From: CAYWMY01 sp046352935
Lineage (GTDB): Bacteria > Pseudomonadota > Gammaproteobacteria > Steroidobacterales > Steroidobacteraceae
DNA length: 30,518 bases
Assembly: GCA_046352935.1 (NCBI GenBank)
Contig: JAXMGR010000029.1
Location: 1 to 30,518 of the forward strand
Direction: 5' to 3'
The position numbers and the translations under genes were made by a program. Position 1 is the first letter of the stretch, and each line of letters opens with the position of its first letter. Under the pieces are notes generated by a model. That model ran no database searches. It was not told the DNA's origin and was given only the letters and a program-made list of their open reading frames with translations. This document shows, piece by piece, positions 25,888-30,518 of the stretch.

Positions 25888-26250
25888 ATGCCCAGCGTTC
25901 TCGCTGTCGACGATTCCCAGTCCATGCGTGATCTCGTGCGCTTCGTGTTGCAGCGCGCCGGTTACGAGGTCGTGCAGGCCAGCGACGGCGTCGAGGCACT
26001 AGAAGTTGCACGCGGCACCCGCGTGGACCTGGTGCTGACCGACGTGCACATGCCGCGCATGGACGGCATCACGCTGGTGCGCAACCTGCGGGGACTGCCT
26101 GAATACAAGTACGTGCCCATGCTGATCCTGACGACGGAATCGAGCACCGAGAAGAAGCTCGAGGGCAAACAGGCCGGGGCCACGGGGTGGATCGTCAAGC
26201 CATTCGATCCGCCGAAGCTGCTGGCCACCGTCGCCAAGGTCCTGAGCTGA
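25888..26250 (+). CDS. cheY: CheY-type single-domain response regulator
   Basis: A 120-aa receiver domain with no output domain. The acidic pocket is D8 and D9, the phosphorylated residue is D52 (VLTDVHMPRMDG), the switch threonine is T82 or T83 and the conserved lysine is K104 (IVKPFDPPKL). It is expected to be phosphorylated by the adjacent CheA and to act on a flagellar motor, a pilus motor or another output; which one cannot be decided here. It starts 16 bp upstream of the cheA stop-to-start region and is the first gene of the operon. GGAGAGG lies upstream of the ATG. Confidence 0.95.
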   Translation: MPSVLAVDDSQSMRDLVRFVLQRAGYEVVQASDGVEALEVARGTRVDLVLTDVHMPRMDGITLVRNLRGLPEYKYVPMLILTTESSTEKKLEGKQAGATGWIVKPFDPPKLLATVAKVLS

Positions 26251-26266
26251 CACGCGGGAGCGTCGC

Positions 26267-28465
26267 ATGGTCGATGACTTCGACATGACCGAGATCCGCC
26301 AGATCTTCATCCAGGAGAGCCTGGAGGGTCTGGACGTGATGGAATCCGGCCTGCTGAACCTGGATCTCGGAGCCGCGGACCCCGAGACCATGAATTCGAT
26401 CTTCCGCGCGGCCCATTCCATCAAGGGCGGCGGCGCCACGTTCGGCTTCGTCGAGATCTCCGAGTTCACGCACCACGTCGAGACACTGCTCGACCGGATG
26501 CGAAAGGGCGAGAGCCCCGTGACGGAGGACGCCGTGCAGGTGCTGCTGCAGAGCGTGGACTGCATGCGCGGCATGGTTGACTGCCTGACGGCGGACCAGC
26601 CGATCGACACGACGCGCGCCCGGGAAATCCAGACCGCTCTGCAGTCGATCCTCGACGGCGGCGGGCCAGCGGACCCGAAGGCGGCTTCCGCATCCTCGGC
26701 ATCGGCAGGATCGCACGGACCGGCGCCGTCGCCCGCGGCCGCACCGGTCGGGTGGCTGATCGACTTCCAGCCCCATGCCGACATGTTCCGGTCCTGCAAC
26801 GATCCACTGCGGATTTTCCGCGAGCTCGGGCGGCTCGGTGACCTGAAGGTCGAATGTTTCGGCGCCGAGGTCCTCGACTTCGCGACGCTGGATCCCGAAT
26901 CCTGTCATCTCGCCTGGCAGCTCACGCTGACCGGGCCCGCGACACGCGCCCAGGTGATGGACGTCTTCGCATGGGTCGAGTCCGAGTGCGAGCTCGCGAT
27001 CGCGCCGCTCACACCTGCCGGGACCGACGCGGCGCAGGCGCCGCTTCCCAACGTCGTCGTTTTCGAGCAGCCGCCCGCGGCTTTCCCGGCTGCGGCCACT
27101 GCAGCGCCGACCCCGCCGACACCGGATCCCGTTCCGACTGCGGCAACGCCGCTCGCCGAGTCCGCCGATGCCGCGACGCTGGAGAGGGCGACCGCGCGCA
27201 AGACGGGGGCGGCCCCGGACGCGTCGATCCGCGTCAGCATCGACAAGGTCGATACGCTGATCAATCTGGTCGGCGAACTCGTGATCACGCAGTCCATGCT
27301 CGCGCGGTTCGGCGACGACTTCGACCTGACGCAGATCGAGAAGCTGCGGGAAGGCCTCGCACAGCTCACGCGCAGCACGCGCGAGCTGCAGGAGAACGCG
27401 ATGCAGATCCGCATGCTGCCGATCCGCACCTCGTTCAACCGCTTCCCCCGTCTCGTCCACGATCTCTCGCGCAAGCTCGGCAAGCAGGTGGAACTCCGTC
27501 TGAACGGCGAGGACACCGAACTCGACAAGACGGTGCTGGAGAAGATCGCCGATCCGCTCGTGCATCTCGTGCGGAACTCGCTGGACCACGGACTCGAGAA
27601 GCCCGAGGTGCGCCGCGCAGCCGGCAAGCCGGCGAGCGGGACCCTCGAACTCAGCGCCTGCTACGAGGGCGGCTGCGTCGTCATCGAGGTGCGTGACGAC
27701 GGCGCCGGCATCAATCGCGCCCGCGTACTCGCGAAGGCGCGCAAGAACGGTGTCGTGGGCGTCGACGAAGAACTCTCCGACGACCGGATCAACAACCTCA
27801 TTTTCGCGCCGGGCTTCTCCACCGCGGAAGTCATCAGCGACGTCTCGGGGCGGGGCGTCGGACTCGACGTGGTCCGCCGCAACATCCAGGACCTCGGTGG
27901 ACACGTGCAGGTCGAATCGCAGGAGGGTGTCGGCACGGTCTTCCGCGTCCGGCTGCCGCTGACGCTTGCGATCCTCGATGGCCAGCTCGCCCGCGTCGGG
28001 GAGGAAATCTATGTCTTCCCGCTGCTGTCCATCGTCGAGACGATCCAGCTCGAGTCGGAGCGGGTGAGCCGGATTGCCGGCCGCTCCGAACTCTATCGTG
28101 TACGTGACGAGTACCTGCCGATCGTCCGTCTCGCGTCGCTGTTCGGCGTCCCCAGAGCCACATCGGAGAACTCCGGAGGTCTTCTGGTCGTCGCCGAATC
28201 GGACGGCGAACGGGTGGGCCTGATGGTCGACGACCTGCTCGGCCAGCAGCAGGTCGTCATCAAGAGCCTGCAGGCCAATTTCCGCCCGGTGCCCGGGTTC
28301 ACCGGCGCAACCATCCTGGGCGACGGCACGGTCGCACTGATCCTCGACGTTCCCGGCGTCATCGCGCTGGGGAGGACGCCCCCCGGCAACTCAGGGCGGC
28401 CACCCGACGCTCGATCCCCTTTCAACGACATCATGAATCCGCCAGAGATGGAGTCTCGACCATGA
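26267..28465 (+). CDS. cheA: Chemotaxis histidine kinase CheA
   Basis: A 732-aa kinase. P1/Hpt domain (1-110) with phosphorylated H50 in FRAAHSIKGGG. A linker, then a beta-alpha domain (about 160-250, VGWLIDFQPHADMFRSCNDP) that takes the place of the usual P2 CheY-binding domain, then an Ala/Pro linker. P3 dimerisation helices (about 319-385, VDTLINLVGELVITQSMLAR). P4 ATPase (about 385-560): N-box HLVRNSLDHG (about 431), G1 DDGAGI (about 476), G2 GRGVGLDVV (about 527). P5 CheW-like domain (about 562-700). All catalytic motifs are intact. GGGAG precedes the ATG 16 bp after cheY. Its stop overlaps the mcp start (ATGA), so the two are translationally coupled. Confidence 0.97.
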   Translation: MVDDFDMTEIRQIFIQESLEGLDVMESGLLNLDLGAADPETMNSIFRAAHSIKGGGATFGFVEISEFTHHVETLLDRMRKGESPVTEDAVQVLLQSVDCMRGMVDCLTADQPIDTTRAREIQTALQSILDGGGPADPKAASASSASAGSHGPAPSPAAAPVGWLIDFQPHADMFRSCNDPLRIFRELGRLGDLKVECFGAEVLDFATLDPESCHLAWQLTLTGPATRAQVMDVFAWVESECELAIAPLTPAGTDAAQAPLPNVVVFEQPPAAFPAAATAAPTPPTPDPVPTAATPLAESADAATLERATARKTGAAPDASIRVSIDKVDTLINLVGELVITQSMLARFGDDFDLTQIEKLREGLAQLTRSTRELQENAMQIRMLPIRTSFNRFPRLVHDLSRKLGKQVELRLNGEDTELDKTVLEKIADPLVHLVRNSLDHGLEKPEVRRAAGKPASGTLELSACYEGGCVVIEVRDDGAGINRARVLAKARKNGVVGVDEELSDDRINNLIFAPGFSTAEVISDVSGRGVGLDVVRRNIQDLGGHVQVESQEGVGTVFRVRLPLTLAILDGQLARVGEEIYVFPLLSIVETIQLESERVSRIAGRSELYRVRDEYLPIVRLASLFGVPRATSENSGGLLVVAESDGERVGLMVDDLLGQQQVVIKSLQANFRPVPGFTGATILGDGTVALILDVPGVIALGRTPPGNSGRPPDARSPFNDIMNPPEMESRP

Positions 28466-30518
28466 CGAGCGCACGCAACACCGGTTCGCAGAATGCCGCG
28501 CGGGGCGCGAAGTCCACCAGGTCGGGCAGCGGTCCACTGGCGTGGCTCCGGAACCTCAAGGTCTCGGGAAAGCTGGCCCTGATCGTGGCGATCATGGCCG
28601 TGCCCGTCTTCGTGCTGGGCCATTTCGTCACACGCGATGCATTCGACAAGATCAGCGTCGCCGCGAGCGAGCACGAGGGCGCCAACCTGCTGCTCGCCCT
28701 GAACCCGGCGACGGAGGCGGTGGCCCGCCATCGCGGGCTCGCGGCTGCAGCGGCCCAGGGAGATGGCACCACGCGTGAGGCGCTGGGAGCCGCACAAGCA
28801 GAGGTGGAGACGCGTCTTGCAGCACTCGGTGCGGCCAGCACCGAGCACGGTTCGAGATTCGGTGTCGCTGGCGACATCACGGAACTGCAGGCTTCGTGGA
28901 AGGCCATCGCCGATGATCCCGCGCACAGCGGCTCCGAGGCTGTCTTTTCCGCTCATACCGGTCTGATCGACCGGATGACCGGGATCTCCACCAGGGTTGC
29001 TTCGGCCTCGGGCCTGTCCCTGGACCCGGAAGCCGCGACCTACGCACTCGTGGCGGCCGCAGTCTACGAGGGATCCCCCCTGATCGAGTCCACGGCCCGC
29101 ATGCGCGGCATCGCCGTGGCGGCCACGGTCCGAGGTTCGCTCCCGCTGCAGCAGCGCGTGTACCTGGCGGAGCAGCAGGGAGTCAACCACAGCAAGCTCG
29201 ACTCCACACTCGCGAGTCTGCGTGATGCGTTCGAGGCCGACCCCGCACTGCGCACGGCGCTGGAGCCGAAGGCGGCGGCCATGCACGAGGCCGTGAGCGC
29301 GTTCCACGATCGCATCGAGGAGGGCGTGACGGCTGCGAACGCGCCTGCCGTGACGACTGCGGAGGTCTTCGAGCTCGGCGATCGCGCCGTCGCCGCCTCA
29401 ACACAGGTCCGTGATCTCGCGCTCCGGGAACTCAACCAGCGTCTCGAGTCCCGCGTCGCCGCGGAGCGCAACACACTCCTGCAGCGCAGTGTCATCGCCC
29501 TCTTCTGCGTCGCGCTCGCGATCGCGCTGTGCTGGTACGTCGTCGGCATGATGAGCCGCCAGCTGCGCGCCGCGATGGCCACGTTCGAACGCATGGCGCA
29601 GGGCAACTTCACCCAGCCACCGGAAGTCGGCAGCAGTGACGACATCGGTCGCCTGCTCGCCGAGCTCGACGGCGTGCAGGGCCGCATCCGCGACAACATG
29701 GCGCGCGAGCAGGCCATCGCCGGCGAGAACAAGCGCATCCGCGAAGCCCTCGACAGCGTGTCGACGAACGTCATGATCGCCGACGCGGCCAACAACATCG
29801 TCTACATGAACCCGGCGCAGCAGCGCATGTTCGTCGAGCGCCAGGCCGAGATCCGCGAACATTTCAAGGGCCGCTTCGACCCGGCGAAGCTCATGGGCAG
29901 CAACATGGATGCCTTCCATGCGCGCCCGGGTCACCAGCAGAGCCTGATCAGCGGACTGCGCGGCACTCACCAGTCCCAGATCAGCATGGCCGGCGCGACG
30001 TTCAGACTCATCGCCAGTCCGATCTTCGACGGCGACGGCAAGCGTATCGGCACGGCCGTCGAATGGACCGACCGCACCAGGGAGGTCGAGATCGAGCGCG
30101 AGGTCCAGTCGATCGTCGATGCCGCGCTGTCCGGCGACCTGAAGCAGCGCATCGGTCTCGAGGGCAAGGCCGGCTTCTTCCAGGCGCTGAGCACGGGCGT
30201 CAACGAGCTGGTGTCGATCGCCGATCGAGTCATCGAGGACACCGTGCGCGTGCTCGGTTCGCTCTCGAAGGGTGATCTCACGCAGACCATCGCCGCCGAC
30301 TACCAGGGTGCCTTCGGCCAGCTGAAGACGGATGCGAACGCGACGGTGGCGCGGCTGACCGAGGTGGTGGGCCAGATCCAGGAGACGGCCGGGTCGGTGC
30401 GCACCGGCGCCGACGAAATCGCCCAGGGCAACGCCAACCTCAGCCAGCGCACCGAGGAACAGGCCTCCAGCCTCGAGGAAACCGCCTCCAGCATGGAGGA
30501 AATGACCAGCAGCGTCCG
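28462..30518 (+). CDS. Methyl-accepting chemotaxis protein (partial, runs off the window)
   Basis: 685 codons are visible and the 3' end lies outside the window. Residues about 33-54 are TM1 (LIVAIMAVPVFVLGHFV). A helical periplasmic sensor (about 55-337, with a TEAVARHRGLAAAAAQGD segment reminiscent of nitrate-sensor-like bundles) is followed by TM2 (about 340-362, VIALFCVALAIALCWYVV). A HAMP region, a PAS domain (about 425-540, ALDSVSTNVMIADAANNIVYMNP), then further HAMP-like helices (LSKGDLTQTI) and the start of the signalling domain (SQRTEEQASSLEETASSMEE) follow. It is expected to pair with CheA through CheW. The ATG overlaps the cheA stop. Confidence 0.95.
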   Translation, partial: MTSARNTGSQNAARGAKSTRSGSGPLAWLRNLKVSGKLALIVAIMAVPVFVLGHFVTRDAFDKISVAASEHEGANLLLALNPATEAVARHRGLAAAAAQGDGTTREALGAAQAEVETRLAALGAASTEHGSRFGVAGDITELQASWKAIADDPAHSGSEAVFSAHTGLIDRMTGISTRVASASGLSLDPEAATYALVAAAVYEGSPLIESTARMRGIAVAATVRGSLPLQQRVYLAEQQGVNHSKLDSTLASLRDAFEADPALRTALEPKAAAMHEAVSAFHDRIEEGVTAANAPAVTTAEVFELGDRAVAASTQVRDLALRELNQRLESRVAAERNTLLQRSVIALFCVALAIALCWYVVGMMSRQLRAAMATFERMAQGNFTQPPEVGSSDDIGRLLAELDGVQGRIRDNMAREQAIAGENKRIREALDSVSTNVMIADAANNIVYMNPAQQRMFVERQAEIREHFKGRFDPAKLMGSNMDAFHARPGHQQSLISGLRGTHQSQISMAGATFRLIASPIFDGDGKRIGTAVEWTDRTREVEIEREVQSIVDAALSGDLKQRIGLEGKAGFFQALSTGVNELVSIADRVIEDTVRVLGSLSKGDLTQTIAADYQGAFGQLKTDANATVARLTEVVGQIQETAGSVRTGADEIAQGNANLSQRTEEQASSLEETASSMEEMTSSV

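Noticed and set aside
26195..27904. A 569-codon open frame antisense to cheA
   Set aside because: No recognisable domain; the opposite strand has every CheA catalytic motif.

Overview
The window is GC-rich chromosomal DNA, densely coding on both strands, with strong G/C preference at third codon positions and Shine-Dalgarno starts. It looks like an aerobic Gram-negative proteobacterium. The mix of an autotransporter barrel, a CadC-type regulator with a TolB-like domain, a DUF3313/DUF4136 pair and a membrane quinoprotein glucose dehydrogenase suggests a gammaproteobacterium near Xanthomonadales, Nevskiales or Steroidobacterales. That placement is inference. I found no rRNA, tRNA, CRISPR array, transposase or phage gene.

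Layout. 43-4362 (-) is a giant inner-membrane protein built from a duplicated ectodomain-plus-TM unit. 4582-5211 (+) is an exported SnoaL/NTF2-like protein. 5316-5897 (-) is iron superoxide dismutase, and 6148-8499 (+) is PQQ-dependent membrane glucose dehydrogenase, followed closely by an exported VOC-fold protein (8513-9157). From 9224 to 18676 nearly every gene encodes an exported protein: a three-repeat Cys-paired protein, an orphan secreted protein, an autotransporter barrel with almost no passenger, a pentapeptide-repeat protein, a DUF4384-like protein divergent from an exported Sel1/coiled-coil/caspase-like protease, an ECF sigma factor, and another orphan secreted protein. 18651-20978 (-) is a CadC/ToxR-like membrane transcription factor with a TolB-like domain and TPRs. 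21213-22546 (-) is a DUF3313/DUF4136 envelope pair. 22672-24461 (-) is a translationally coupled exported double-VOC protein and a GFA-type zinc protein. 24690-25571 (-) is an HDOD protein with a good sigma70 promoter. Divergent from it, 25888-30518 (+) is a chemosensory operon, cheY-cheA-mcp, and the mcp runs off the window.

How the parts may work together. sodB and gcd are independent aerobic-metabolism genes. The strongest candidate for something undescribed is the cell-envelope cluster around 12.6-18.7 kb. A caspase-like protease and a DUF4384-like partner, both carrying export signals, sit beside an ECF sigma factor with no recognisable anti-sigma and several secreted orphans. A second theme is VOC-fold enzymes with signal peptides (two loci, three VOC domains), which is unusual for a family that is mostly cytoplasmic. 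The right end is a chemosensory module with a neighbouring HDOD protein; CheW, CheR and CheB are not present and may lie beyond the window.
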